13,522 nt of DNA, from assembly GCA_937927875.1 (NCBI GenBank), contig CALEYV010000055.1, forward strand, positions 1 to 13,522, read 5' to 3'. The position numbers were made by a program, and so were the translations under genes. This stretch comes from an uncultured Actinomycetes bacterium. GTDB taxonomy: Bacteria; Actinomycetota; Acidimicrobiia; IMCC26256; PALSA-555. This document shows, in pieces, positions 1 to 6,764 of this stretch. Every line of letters starts with the position of its first letter. The first letter of the stretch is position 1. The notes under the pieces were generated by a model. The model was given only the letters and a program-made list of their open reading frames with translations, did not search any database and was not told the origin of the DNA.

Positions 1-609
1 GGGCCCCGCCCGCCCGCGCTCATCGCGACGACGAAGGGCGGCCCGCTCCTCGTCTACGACCAGCCGAACGGGAAGGTCGTGAGCATGCTGTCGGCCAAGA
101 CCGACTACCAGCTGCCGCGCACCGTCCTCGCCACCAGCTCCCAGCCCAACTGGCTGCAGGTCCTGCTGCCCCAGAAGCCCAACGACAGCACCGGGTGGAT
201 CAAGGGCTCGGACGTCACGATGACCACGACGGACTACTCGATGCGGGTCTCGCTCGGCCAGCACCACATCTGGCTCTACAAGGCCGGCGCGCCGGTCGTC
301 GACAGCGCAGTCGTGATCGGCAAGAAGGAGACGCCGACGCCGACCGGCTTGTTCTACGTGACCGACCCCGTCGACCTGCAGTCCCAGCCGAACGGCCCGT
401 ACGGCGCGTTCGCGCTGGGCTTGTCCGGCTACTCGAACGTGCTCCCGAGCTTCGACGGCGGCCCGCCCCAGATCGCCGTGCACGGCACGCCGTTCCCGGA
501 CCAGGTCGGCCAGGACATCTCGAACGGCTGCGTGCGGGTCCCGAGCCCGATCATCCTGCAGATCGCCAAGCTCGTTCCCCTCGGGACGCCGGTCACGATC
601 CAGGCCTAA
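1..609 (+). CDS. L,D-transpeptidase (YkuD domain), 5' end cut by window
   Basis: The frame is open from the first base, so the start, and any signal peptide or lipobox, lies outside; 202 residues are visible. The first ~75 residues resemble a small SH3-like module. From about residue 78 a YkuD catalytic domain follows (VSLGQHHIWLYKAG, then TPTPTGLFYV). The active-site signature is present: a His in AVHGT (about residue 161) and SNGCVRV, whose Cys (about residue 177) is the expected nucleophile. The family forms 3-3 crosslinks in peptidoglycan or attaches proteins to it, outside the membrane. The domain ends close to the stop, so the C-terminus looks complete. It is followed by hairpins and a convergent gene, so it ends its transcription unit. 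Family assignment is secure; the specific role (crosslinking versus anchoring) cannot be told. Confidence 0.92.
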   Translation, partial: GPRPPALIATTKGGPLLVYDQPNGKVVSMLSAKTDYQLPRTVLATSSQPNWLQVLLPQKPNDSTGWIKGSDVTMTTTDYSMRVSLGQHHIWLYKAGAPVVDSAVVIGKKETPTPTGLFYVTDPVDLQSQPNGPYGAFALGLSGYSNVLPSFDGGPPQIAVHGTPFPDQVGQDISNGCVRVPSPIILQIAKLVPLGTPVTIQA

Positions 610-612
610 AAC

Positions 613-647
613 GCGGGCTCGGAACCCGCCGCGCCGCCGGTCGGCGG
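613..647. terminator. Tandem hairpins between convergent genes
   Basis: Two inverted repeats lie just after the transpeptidase stop. The first is GCGGG (613-617) with CCCGC (625-629) around a 7-base loop. The second is CCGCC (634-638) with GGCGG (643-647) around a 4-base loop. There is no T-tract on either side, as is common in high-GC actinobacteria. The position between two convergent stops (607-609 and 682-684) fits bidirectional termination. The second half of the gap (648-681) shows nothing further. Confidence 0.45.
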
Positions 648-681
648 GGCACGCCGGGACTCGCGATCTCGACGCCGGTCG

Positions 682-1233
682 TCAACGCCCGCTCGTTGTC
701 GCTCCCGCCGAATCGCACGCACGCTGCACGTCGAGGATCTGACCACGGTGCTGCTGCGCGTGGACCGAAACAAACAGCAGCCACTGCGCGCCGTCGAACA
801 GCCCGAAGGCCGGGTGTCGGAGAGCACAGTCTCGCAAGTCGATCTCGACGCCGTCGTACCAGTCCACGATGGACCGCATGCTCGCCTGGAAGCCAGCGAC
901 GCTCTCGTCCCTGCTCATCCGGGTACCGACCGGATCTTCAGCACCGGGAGGGGCAGGCCCACCGCCGCCGTAGAAGATGTAGGGCAGGTCCGCGTCCTCG
1001 AAATCGGGATGCCGATCCCCGCGTGGGGACGAGACGACCACGTCTTGCAAGACCCGAAGAATCCCGGCGTTGGCGCCGGTGACATGCTCGACAACCTGCG
1101 GGATCGTCCAGGCACGGCTCCCCGTCCCCTCCGGCTGGAACTCCCAGTGCACGGTCGTCGTGCCTTCACAGGCGTCGACGAAGCGGCGCTCCGCACGTTC
1201 GACAGCCTCGCGAACCTCGACCCGAGTCAGCAT
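682..1233 (-). CDS. DinB-fold metal-binding protein
   Basis: 183 residues, the usual size for the DinB/YfiT-like four-helix family. The expected metal triad is visible: His50 in VVEHVTG, and His158 and His162 in SVHAQQHRGQI. The helix-1 region (EVREAVERAERRFVDAC) and the stretch AWTIPQVVEHVTGANAGILR match the family pattern. Members include thiol-dependent S-transferases (mycothiol or bacillithiol) and many proteins of unknown function, so no substrate is claimed. The ATG start at 1233 is supported by GGAGG six bases upstream. Codon use stands out: about 39 of 183 codons end in A or T, whereas the neighbours almost never do, which hints at later acquisition or low expression. It lies 97 bases downstream of the hydrolase on the same strand and may be separately transcribed. 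Confidence 0.82.
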   Translation of the reverse strand: MLTRVEVREAVERAERRFVDACEGTTTVHWEFQPEGTGSRAWTIPQVVEHVTGANAGILRVLQDVVVSSPRGDRHPDFEDADLPYIFYGGGGPAPPGAEDPVGTRMSRDESVAGFQASMRSIVDWYDGVEIDLRDCALRHPAFGLFDGAQWLLFVSVHAQQHRGQILDVQRACDSAGATTSGR

Positions 1234-1272
1234 CGTGCACCTCCGACCCCAGAAGCCTGGATTGCATCGCCC

Positions 1273-1327
1273 GCGAGATGATGCCCTGCCTCCGCCGCCG
1301 ACGTCCCGGGCCGGCCCGAGATCTCGC
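1273..1327. repeat. Palindromes between hydrolase and DinB genes
   Basis: Just past the hydrolase stop are two abutting perfect palindromes, CGGGCCGGCCCG (1307-1318) and CGAGATCTCG (1317-1326). A wider 7-base inverted repeat, GCGAGAT (1273-1279) with ATCTCGC (1321-1327), encloses the first. This could be a transcription end for the hydrolase unit or a protein site upstream of the DinB gene. Nothing decides between them. Confidence 0.25.
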
Positions 1328-1330
1328 AGG

Positions 1331-2143
1331 TCAGCCGAGGAACTCGCGGGTGAGGGCTGCCAGCTCGTCGGGGCGCTCGAAGATCAGCCAGTGGGCAGCC
1401 TGGTCGACAACCGCGAGGCGAGCATCGGGGATCTCGGCCGCGAGGGTCTCGGCGTGCGCGAGCGGCACCAGCCCGTCCTGGGCGCCGGCCACGACCAGCG
1501 TGGGGGCGGTGACGCGGCGCAGCCGGCTCCGCAGCTTCGGGTCGTGCAGGTACGGGTCCCAGCCGAGTCGAGCGGTGGCGCCGAGCGCCTTCCACATCGG
1601 GAGCACGAGCTCGATCGGGATCTCGACCTGCTTGCCGACGTCACCGGTGAACTCCTCCATCGCGTGCATGGCGGCCGCGACGGGGTGCTCTTGGTCGACG
1701 AACAGCATCTCGGCCAGCTCGGCCGGCGAGCGACCGAACATCTCGGCGATCGGCGCCTCCGGCAGGTAGAGGCCGACCGGGTTCACGAGCACCATCCGCC
1801 CGACCCGCTCTGGGTACCGAACCGCGAGCTCGAGGGCCATCCAGCCGCCGAGCGAGCACCCGAGGACGTTCGGCGCCTCGAGCTGCAGCAGCCCCCAGAG
1901 ATCGAGGAGGTGGAAGACGGCGTCGTCGATGCCATCGATCTCCTCGATGCCCTCCGACTCGCCGAAGCCGGGGAAGATCGGCGCCCACACCTCGAAGCCC
2001 TCGGCGAGGTCCTCGAGCAGCGGCAGGCCCTGGGCCTCACCGCCAGCCGAGTGCAGGTACACCAGCGGCGGCCCGCTGCCGCCGTGGAAGACCTGGATCT
2101 TGCCGAGCGGCGCGGCGACGAACTCCTCCTGCAGCGCCGCCAT
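1331..2143 (-). CDS. Alpha/beta-fold hydrolase
   Basis: 270 residues, the full length of a single-domain alpha/beta hydrolase. The oxyanion-strand motif is PLVYLHSAGG (26-35). The nucleophile elbow GCSLGG places the catalytic Ser at 97. The acid is probably Asp223 in VVAGAQDGLVP, and the base His251 in DQAAHWLIFERP. There is no signal peptide, so it should be cytoplasmic. The ATG at 2143 shares its A with the TGA stop of the upstream monooxygenase gene (TGATG) and lacks its own Shine-Dalgarno sequence, which indicates translational coupling. The same frame stays open far upstream, to about 3490, but that stretch is antisense-type noise in another gene. The family covers esterases, C-C bond hydrolases (MhpC/BphD type), lactonases and dehalogenases. 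The link to a flavin monooxygenase favours cleaving its oxidation product, which is inference. Confidence 0.9.
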   Translation of the reverse strand: MAALQEEFVAAPLGKIQVFHGGSGPPLVYLHSAGGEAQGLPLLEDLAEGFEVWAPIFPGFGESEGIEEIDGIDDAVFHLLDLWGLLQLEAPNVLGCSLGGWMALELAVRYPERVGRMVLVNPVGLYLPEAPIAEMFGRSPAELAEMLFVDQEHPVAAAMHAMEEFTGDVGKQVEIPIELVLPMWKALGATARLGWDPYLHDPKLRSRLRRVTAPTLVVAGAQDGLVPLAHAETLAAEIPDARLAVVDQAAHWLIFERPDELAALTREFLG

Positions 2144-3312
2144 CAGGCGACCGCCGCCGCCGGTCGGTGGACCGGCGCGCCGGCCGGGAACTCGCGCTCG
2201 AGCGCCGGCTTGACCTCGCCGGCGAACAGCTCGAGGTTCTTCCGGGTCAGGTCGCCGGGCAGGCTCCCGAGCTGGAACAGGCCGAGCAGGTTGCCGGTCC
2301 CGAGCGCGCCCAGCGACTCGACGAGCTGCTCGGTGACCGTGGCCGGGGAGCCGACGATCGCGTAGCGGCCGTCGACGATCTCGTCCCAGTCGGTGACGTT
2401 CAGCATGAACGTGCCCGCGCCCTTCAAGATGTTGGCGAGCGAGCGCGCCGACGTGTACCCGGGCGGCTGGATCGTGATGCCGGGCAGGAGCCGCTTCACG
2501 AAGTACCAGAGGTGCTCCTCGTACTCGCGGCGGGCCTGGGCATCGGTCTCGGCGACGTAGATCGGGACCAGCCAGCCCGCCTGCAGCGGATCGGCCTCGT
2601 AGCCCTCGGCCTGGCAGGCGTCGCGGAACATCTGGAACGTCCGCTTGAAGACGTCGAGGTGGAAGTAGGGGATGCCCATGTAGGCGTAGCGATGGCGGGC
2701 GACGAACTCCATCGTCTCCACCGAGCCCGCGCCCGGGATCCAGACTTCGGGGTGCGGCTGCTGGATCGGGCGCGGCCACGGGTTCACGTACCGGATGCGG
2801 AAGTGCTTGCCGATCCACTCGAAGGGGCCGGGCGTCGTCCACGCCTTCAGGATCAGGTCGTGGGCCTCCTGGAAGCGCTCCCGCGCGTACGCAGGGTTGA
2901 CCGAGAACGAGTAGTACTCGGGGCCGCCGCCGACCACCATGCCGGCGATAAGCCGCCCGCCGCTGATGCAGTCGATCATGGCGAACTCCTCGGCGACCCG
3001 GGTCGGCGGGTCGTAGAGCGGGAGCGCGTTGCCGACCACGGCCACCCGCATCCGGCTCGACAGCCGGGCGACGATCGACGCCATGAGGTTCGGCGACGGC
3101 ATGAGCCCGTACGCGTTCTGGTGGTGCTCGTTGACGCACACCCCGTCGAAGCCCAGCTCCTCGGCGTACAGCAGCTCGCCGAGGTACCGGTTGTAGAGCT
3201 CGCCGCCGTGCACCGGGTCGAACAGCGAGTTCGGGCACGTGACCCATGCCGGGCCTTCGTAGGCGGGGTCGAGACCGATGTACGGCATGAGATGGAACGA
3301 GAAGAAGCGCAC
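2143..3312 (-). CDS. LLM-class flavin-dependent monooxygenase
   Basis: 389 residues from the chosen start. The bacterial luciferase-like TIM-barrel family is recognisable: MRFFSFHLMPYIGL at the start, AEELGFDGVCVNEHH (residues ~50-64), then SGGRLIAGMVVGGG (~117-130) followed by ARERFQEAHDLI, the usual flavin/phosphate-binding neighbourhood. Members use FMNH2 supplied by a reductase, or F420H2, to oxidise or oxygenate small molecules. The length and N-terminus are closer to FMN monooxygenases than to short F420 enzymes, but the cofactor is not proven. Start: GTG at 3312 has GGAGG eight bases upstream. The GTG at 3321 overlaps that GGAGG and is unlikely. The gene overlaps the hydrolase by one base. 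A weak -10 candidate TAGGGT lies at 3344-3339, with no convincing -35. Confidence 0.9.
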   Translation of the reverse strand: MRFFSFHLMPYIGLDPAYEGPAWVTCPNSLFDPVHGGELYNRYLGELLYAEELGFDGVCVNEHHQNAYGLMPSPNLMASIVARLSSRMRVAVVGNALPLYDPPTRVAEEFAMIDCISGGRLIAGMVVGGGPEYYSFSVNPAYARERFQEAHDLILKAWTTPGPFEWIGKHFRIRYVNPWPRPIQQPHPEVWIPGAGSVETMEFVARHRYAYMGIPYFHLDVFKRTFQMFRDACQAEGYEADPLQAGWLVPIYVAETDAQARREYEEHLWYFVKRLLPGITIQPPGYTSARSLANILKGAGTFMLNVTDWDEIVDGRYAIVGSPATVTEQLVESLGALGTGNLLGLFQLGSLPGDLTRKNLELFAGEVKPALEREFPAGAPVHRPAAAVA

Positions 3313-3320
3313 GCGCCGCA

Positions 3321-3325
3321 CCTCC
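3321..3325 (-). promoter_or_regulatory. Ribosome binding site deciding the monooxygenase start
   Basis: On the minus strand GGAGG is followed by TGCGGCGC and then GTG at 3312-3310, an ideal 8-base spacing. The first in-frame GTG (3321-3319) begins inside this motif and so cannot use it. This moves the start three codons inward. Confidence 0.75.
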
Positions 3326-3419
3326 GGGTCGAGGCCTCACCCTAATGGGCACCGCGAGGGCACGGTCGCGAGTCGGCGTCAGCTCGCTGGCATGACGGTC
3401 AGGGTGTCGAGCCCACCGG

Positions 3420-3425
3420 TACGAT
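3420..3425 (+). promoter_or_regulatory. Candidate -10 box for the small ORF / SMP-30 unit
   Basis: TACGAT matches the actinobacterial -10 pattern TANNNT. It is followed by nine bases and then GTG at 3435, which would give a leaderless or nearly leaderless transcript, common in actinobacteria. No good -35 is visible at 16-18 bases upstream, and no Shine-Dalgarno sequence precedes the GTG, which fits a leaderless start. Confidence 0.4.
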
Positions 3426-3434
3426 GCCGCCGCC

Positions 3435-3608
3435 GTGCTGCGCCGGATGTTCCCTCGTCCCGTCGCGGTGGGCCTCGCGGCCGCGTGCATCTTCGTCGGC
3501 GGGGTCGTGCTCGCCGGCGCGCTCCTGCGTCACCGTGACACGCCGCATCCCGCCCGCCACCCGACCACCGCGACGGTGCCGACCACCACCGGGAGGAGCC
3601 TCCCATGA
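3435..3608 (+). CDS. Small single-pass membrane protein, 57 residues
   Basis: A short frame that is easily missed. It begins with GTG at 3435 (or ATG at 3447) and encodes a basic start (VLRRMFPRP), one strong hydrophobic helix of about 22 residues (VAVGLAAACIFVGGVV and following, ~10-32), then an Arg/His-containing stop-transfer and a Pro/Thr-rich tail. About 51 of 57 codons end in G or C, matching real genes here. Its TGA (3606-3608) overlaps the ATG of the SMP-30 gene in an ATGA junction, the standard sign of translational coupling. The tail probably faces outward if the basic N-terminus stays inside. I recognise no family. It could instead be a leader peptide that controls the next gene. 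A chance frame is possible but less likely given the helix, codon bias and junction. Confidence 0.55.
   Translation: MLRRMFPRPVAVGLAAACIFVGGVVLAGALLRHRDTPHPARHPTTATVPTTTGRSLP
3591..3604 (+). promoter_or_regulatory. Inverted repeat holding the SMP-30 ribosome binding site
   Basis: GGGAGGAGCCTCCC lies immediately before the ATG at 3605. It can fold as GGGAG, loop GAGC, CTCCC and would hide the Shine-Dalgarno GGAGG. A ribosome finishing the overlapping small ORF would open it, so SMP-30 translation may depend on reading the upstream frame. The arms are only 5 bases, so stability is moderate but GC-rich. Confidence 0.45.
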
Positions 3609-4441
3609 CCGAGCCGACGACCCTGCTCGACGGCGGCGCCTTCCTCGAGGGGCCGCGATGGCACGACGGCGCGCTGTGGGTCTCCGACATGCACGCCGGG
3701 GAGGTGCTGCGGGTCACGCCCGACGGGGACGCCGACGTGGTGGCGAACGTGGCCGGCGACCCCTCGGGGCTCGGCTGGCGACCCGACGGCACGATGCTCA
3801 TCGTCTCGATGCGCGACCGCCAGCTGCTGGCCCGAGACCCGGGCGGGACGGTCAGCGTGGCGGCCGACTGCTCGGCACTCGCCCCCCACGAGATCAACGA
3901 CCTGGTCGTCGACGCCCGGGGCTACGCGTTCATCAGCCAGTTCGGCTTCGACTTCCACGGTGGCGCGCCGCTCCGGAAGGCGCCCCTCGTGCGGGTCGAC
4001 CCCGACGGCGCAGTGGCGCTCGCCACCGAAGGGCTGCGGATGGCCAACGGCATGGTCGTCACCCGCGACGGGAAGACCCTCGTGGCGGCCGAGAGCGCTG
4101 GCAAGGACCTCGTCGCGTTCGACCTCGGCCCCGATGGCACCCTCTCGAACCAGCGGGTGTGGGCGCCGCTCCCCGAGTATCCCGACGGGATCTGCATCGA
4201 CGCCGAGGACGGGGTGTGGATCGCGTCGCCGGTCGGCGACGTGTTCGTCCGCGTGGTCGAGGGCGGCGACGTCACCGACACCGTCGAGGTGCCGGGCCGG
4301 CACGCCATCGCGTGCGCGATCGGCGGCGGCGACGGGCGCACGCTGTTCCTGTGCACGTCGCCGACCCACGGCCAGCCTGAGGAGTCGCGGGCGGCGAGGG
4401 GGGCGCGGGTCGAGACGGTGACGGTGTCGGTGCCGGCCTGA
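3605..4441 (+). CDS. SMP-30/gluconolactonase/LRE family protein
   Basis: 278 residues, a normal length for the six-bladed beta-propeller SMP-30 family. The four metal ligands expected for the family are at the right places: Glu15 in FLEGPRWH, Asn98 in HEINDLVVDARG, Asn148 in RMANGMVVTRDGKTL and Asp194 in YPDGICIDAEDGVW. Blade repeats of the type W..DG.L...D are visible (LGWRPDGTML; VWIASPVGDVF). Such enzymes are Ca/Zn-dependent lactonases or esterases, for example of sugar lactones. The substrate here is unknown. There is no signal peptide, so cytoplasmic. The start is fixed by GGGAGG eight bases upstream and the ATGA overlap with the small ORF. It is divergent from the monooxygenase/hydrolase pair, so a shared metabolic role is possible but unproven. 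Confidence 0.9.
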   Translation: MTEPTTLLDGGAFLEGPRWHDGALWVSDMHAGEVLRVTPDGDADVVANVAGDPSGLGWRPDGTMLIVSMRDRQLLARDPGGTVSVAADCSALAPHEINDLVVDARGYAFISQFGFDFHGGAPLRKAPLVRVDPDGAVALATEGLRMANGMVVTRDGKTLVAAESAGKDLVAFDLGPDGTLSNQRVWAPLPEYPDGICIDAEDGVWIASPVGDVFVRVVEGGDVTDTVEVPGRHAIACAIGGGDGRTLFLCTSPTHGQPEESRAARGARVETVTVSVPA

Positions 4442-4459
4442 TCGGGGGTCAGAAGCCGG
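4433..4459. terminator. Hairpin spanning both convergent stop codons
   Basis: CCGGC-CTGA (4433-4441) pairs with TCAG (4449-4452) and GCCGG (4455-4459), with a 7-base loop and an AA bulge. It contains the TGA of SMP-30 (4439-4441) and, on the other strand, the TGA of sufC (4451-4449). The genes are only 7 bases apart, so this is the only space for a bidirectional terminator. There is no T-tract. Confidence 0.4.
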
Positions 4460-5240
4460 GATCGGCGAACGGGTCGGCGGACTCGGGGGCCTCGATCGCC
4501 AGCTCCTCGACGCCGAGCTCGGCCGCCAGCCCCTCGTAGCCGAGCACCTCCAGCCGGTCCGCGAGCTCGGGTCCGCCACTCGTGACGACCCGGCCCGCCA
4601 GCAGGACGTGCACGCGGTCGGGGCGCAGCTCCTGCAGCAGCCGGACGTAATGGGTGATCGCCAGCACGCCGACCTTCGCCTCCCGGGTCAGCGACGCGAC
4701 CCGCCCCGCCAGGCCGCGCAGCGCGTCGACGTCGAGCCCGGAGTCGAGCTCGTCGAGGATCGCGATCCGCGGCCGCAGCACTGCCAGCTGCAGCGTCTCG
4801 AGCCGCTTTTGCTCGCCGCCCGAGAACTCGTCGTTGACGCCCCGAGCCAGGAACTCGTCGGCCAGCGCGAGGCGGTCGGCCTCGCGCCGGACCGCCGCCT
4901 CGAGCTCGGGGCCGTCCCGGTGCGACGCCGCGGCGAGGAGCGCGCCCACCGGGACGCCGGGCACCGCGATCGGGTACTGCATGGCGAGGAAGAGGCCGAG
5001 CTGGGCCCGCCGCCAGGTGGGGAGGCCGAGCAGCTCGGTGCCGTCGAGGGTCACCGAGCCGCCGGTGACCTCGTAGTCGGATCGTCCCATCAGCACGTGG
5101 GCGAGGGTCGACTTGCCCGACCCGTTCGGGCCCATGAGCGCGTGCACCTCGCCCGAGGCGACCTCGAGGTTGACGCCGCGGAGCACGTCGACGCCGGCCA
5201 CCGTGGCCCGCAGGTCCGAGACGACCAGGCGGCTCGTCAT
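4449..5240 (-). CDS. sufC: SufC, Fe-S assembly ATPase
   Basis: 263 residues, typical of SufC. ABC-ATPase motifs in order: Walker A GPNGSGKST (37-45), Q-loop LAMQYP (Gln88), signature FSGGEQKR (139-146), Walker B with catalytic glutamate IAILDELDSGLD (Glu164), and H-loop THYVRLL (His197). DELDSGLD and the FLAMQYP region are SufC-like rather than transporter-like, and there is no membrane partner. SufC binds SufB and SufD and drives the change in the SufBC2D scaffold that builds Fe-S clusters in the cytoplasm. ATG at 5240 overlaps the ferredoxin stop by four bases (ATGA), without a clear Shine-Dalgarno of its own. It is the last gene of the operon. The ~30-residue C-terminal tail is acidic (ESADPFADPGF). 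Confidence 0.97.
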   Translation of the reverse strand: MTSRLVVSDLRATVAGVDVLRGVNLEVASGEVHALMGPNGSGKSTLAHVLMGRSDYEVTGGSVTLDGTELLGLPTWRRAQLGLFLAMQYPIAVPGVPVGALLAAASHRDGPELEAAVRREADRLALADEFLARGVNDEFSGGEQKRLETLQLAVLRPRIAILDELDSGLDVDALRGLAGRVASLTREAKVGVLAITHYVRLLQELRPDRVHVLLAGRVVTSGGPELADRLEVLGYEGLAAELGVEELAIEAPESADPFADPGF

Positions 5241-5572
5241 TGGAGGTCCACGTAGACGTCGTCGCCGTCGACCCGCACCTGGTACACGGGGACGGGCTGG
5301 GTGGCGGGCAGCGTCTGCGGCTCGCCGGTGACGAGCGAGAACGTCGAGCCGTGCTTCGGGCACTCGATCTCCCGCTCCTCCTCCCAGACGTCGCCCTCGG
5401 ACAGCGAGTAGTCGGCGTGGGAGCAGCGGTCGTCGATGACGTACCAGTCGTCGGGTCCGCCCGGCGCCGTCGACGCCAGCCGCACCAGGCAGAGCCGGTG
5501 ACCGTCCACGTCGACACGGTGGGCGGTCCCTCGCCCGACGTCGTCGACCGCGCAGGCGCGCACCTCAGCCAC
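5237..5572 (-). CDS. Rieske [2Fe-2S] ferredoxin of the suf operon
   Basis: 111 residues, the size of the small non-heme-oxygenase-type Rieske ferredoxins. The cluster ligands are Cys50-x-His52 (RCSHADYSL) and Cys71-x2-His74 (ECPKHGSTF), as the family requires. The end (VPVYQVRVDGDDVYVDL) is a typical Rieske beta-strand. It is cytoplasmic, with no membrane anchor or signal. Start: GTG at 5572, which overlaps the end of sufD by eight bases and has AAGGTGG at a reasonable distance; a second in-frame GTG at 5563 is possible. A ferredoxin of this type between sufD and sufC is common in actinobacterial suf operons. It may supply electrons or act as a cluster carrier; its exact task there is not settled. 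Confidence 0.93.
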   Translation of the reverse strand: MAEVRACAVDDVGRGTAHRVDVDGHRLCLVRLASTAPGGPDDWYVIDDRCSHADYSLSEGDVWEEEREIECPKHGSTFSLVTGEPQTLPATQPVPVYQVRVDGDDVYVDLQ

Positions 5573-6764
5573 GGAGCTTGCCCACCTTCCGTTCGACGGT
5601 GCGGCGAAGCGCGGCGGCGAGGGTCGGGACGGGCAGGCGGTTGAGGACGTCGTCGAAGAAGCCGAGCACGATGAGCTGCTCGGCGTCCTCGGGCGGGATG
5701 CCGCGGGTCTCGAGGTAGTAGCGCTGGTCGTCGTCGATGGGCCCCACCGCGCTGGCGTGTGAGCAGCGCACGTCGTTGGCCTCGATCTCGAGGTTGGGGA
5801 TCGACTCGGCACCCGCACCCTCGGTGAGCACGAGGTTGCGGTTGGTCTGGAAGGCGTTCGAGTGCTGGGCCTCGGCCCGCAGCCGCACCAGGCCGGAGTA
5901 GACGGAGCGAGCGTGGTCCTCGACCGCGCCCTTGAACAGCAGGTCGCTGCGGCTGTGCGGCGCGGCGTGGTCCTGGAGGGTGCGGAAGTCGAGCACCTGG
6001 TCGCCGTCGCCGAAGTACACGGCCAGGAGGTCGCTCTCGCCGGCCGACCCGGTGATGAGCGACTCGGTGCGCATCCGGGCGTAGTCACCGCCCAGCGCGA
6101 CCGCCGACGAGCGCAGTGACGCATCCCGGCTGACGTGGGCGCGCTGGAGCCCCATCTGCCAGGTCTTCGGCCCGTGCTCCTGCACCGACACGTAGCGGAC
6201 GCGAGCGCCGTCGCCGACGATGAGCTCGATCACGGCGTCGCAGAGGTGCGGGTCCCCGTCGGCCGCGAACCGGTCCACCACCGTGACCTCCGCGCCCTCG
6301 CCGACGACGACGAGCGTGTGCGGGAAGCTGGCCAGCCCGTCGCCCCCGGAGCGGTGCTCGAAGAACAGCGGCGTCTCGACGACCACGCCGGCGGGGACGC
6401 GCACGTACGCGCCGCCGACCACGAAGGCGTCGTGCAGGACGGTGAAGGCATCCGGGGACGCGTCGGAGCACGTCCCGAGCCAGTCGGCGGCCTCGCTGTC
6501 GTCGACGTCGATGAGGTCCCCGACGACGACGCCCTTGCTGGCCAGGCCGGCGTCGAGGACCGGGACGTCGAGCGACCGCTGGTTGACCTCGCGGGGCTGG
6601 TACCGCTCGAGGTCGAACTCGTCGACGCGTGAGTAGCGCCAGATCTCCTCGGCGGAAGACGGCCAGGAGACGGAGGCGAGCTGCTCCGCGGCGGCGACGC
6701 GCCGGGCCAGCAGCCAGTCGTGACCGCCGAGCGCCCGAGCGGCGTCGGGCGTGAACGCCGGCAC
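5565..6764 (-). CDS. sufD: SufD, Fe-S scaffold subunit
   Basis: 399 residues, in the normal range for SufD. The N-terminal helical part (to ~60, with EEIWRYSRVDEFDL) is followed by the right-handed beta-helix core shared with SufB. The C-terminal signature DVRCSHASAVGPIDDDQRYY contains Cys334 and His336; the His corresponds to His360 of E. coli SufD, which is needed for cluster assembly at the SufB-SufD interface. RGIPPEDAEQLIVLGFF is the conserved SufC-binding end. GTG at 6764 shares its G with the TAG stop of sufB (TAGTG), so the two are translationally coupled; GGAAGG lies upstream inside sufB. Its relatedness to SufB and its shorter N-terminus with the CSH motif identify it as SufD rather than a second SufB. 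Confidence 0.96.
   Translation of the reverse strand: MPAFTPDAARALGGHDWLLARRVAAAEQLASVSWPSSAEEIWRYSRVDEFDLERYQPREVNQRSLDVPVLDAGLASKGVVVGDLIDVDDSEAADWLGTCSDASPDAFTVLHDAFVVGGAYVRVPAGVVVETPLFFEHRSGGDGLASFPHTLVVVGEGAEVTVVDRFAADGDPHLCDAVIELIVGDGARVRYVSVQEHGPKTWQMGLQRAHVSRDASLRSSAVALGGDYARMRTESLITGSAGESDLLAVYFGDGDQVLDFRTLQDHAAPHSRSDLLFKGAVEDHARSVYSGLVRLRAEAQHSNAFQTNRNLVLTEGAGAESIPNLEIEANDVRCSHASAVGPIDDDQRYYLETRGIPPEDAEQLIVLGFFDDVLNRLPVPTLAAALRRTVERKVGKLRG

Noticed and set aside
1331..3490. Apparent 719-residue fusion of the hydrolase to an N-terminal extension.
   Set aside because: The added ~449 residues lie out of frame inside the monooxygenase gene, which has clear family motifs, and the hydrolase has its own ATG in a TGATG junction.
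4449..5240. SufC as an ABC transporter ATPase.
   Set aside because: No permease gene is adjacent, the flanking genes are sufB, sufD and a ferredoxin, and the Walker B DELDSGLD and FLAMQYP regions are SufC-like.
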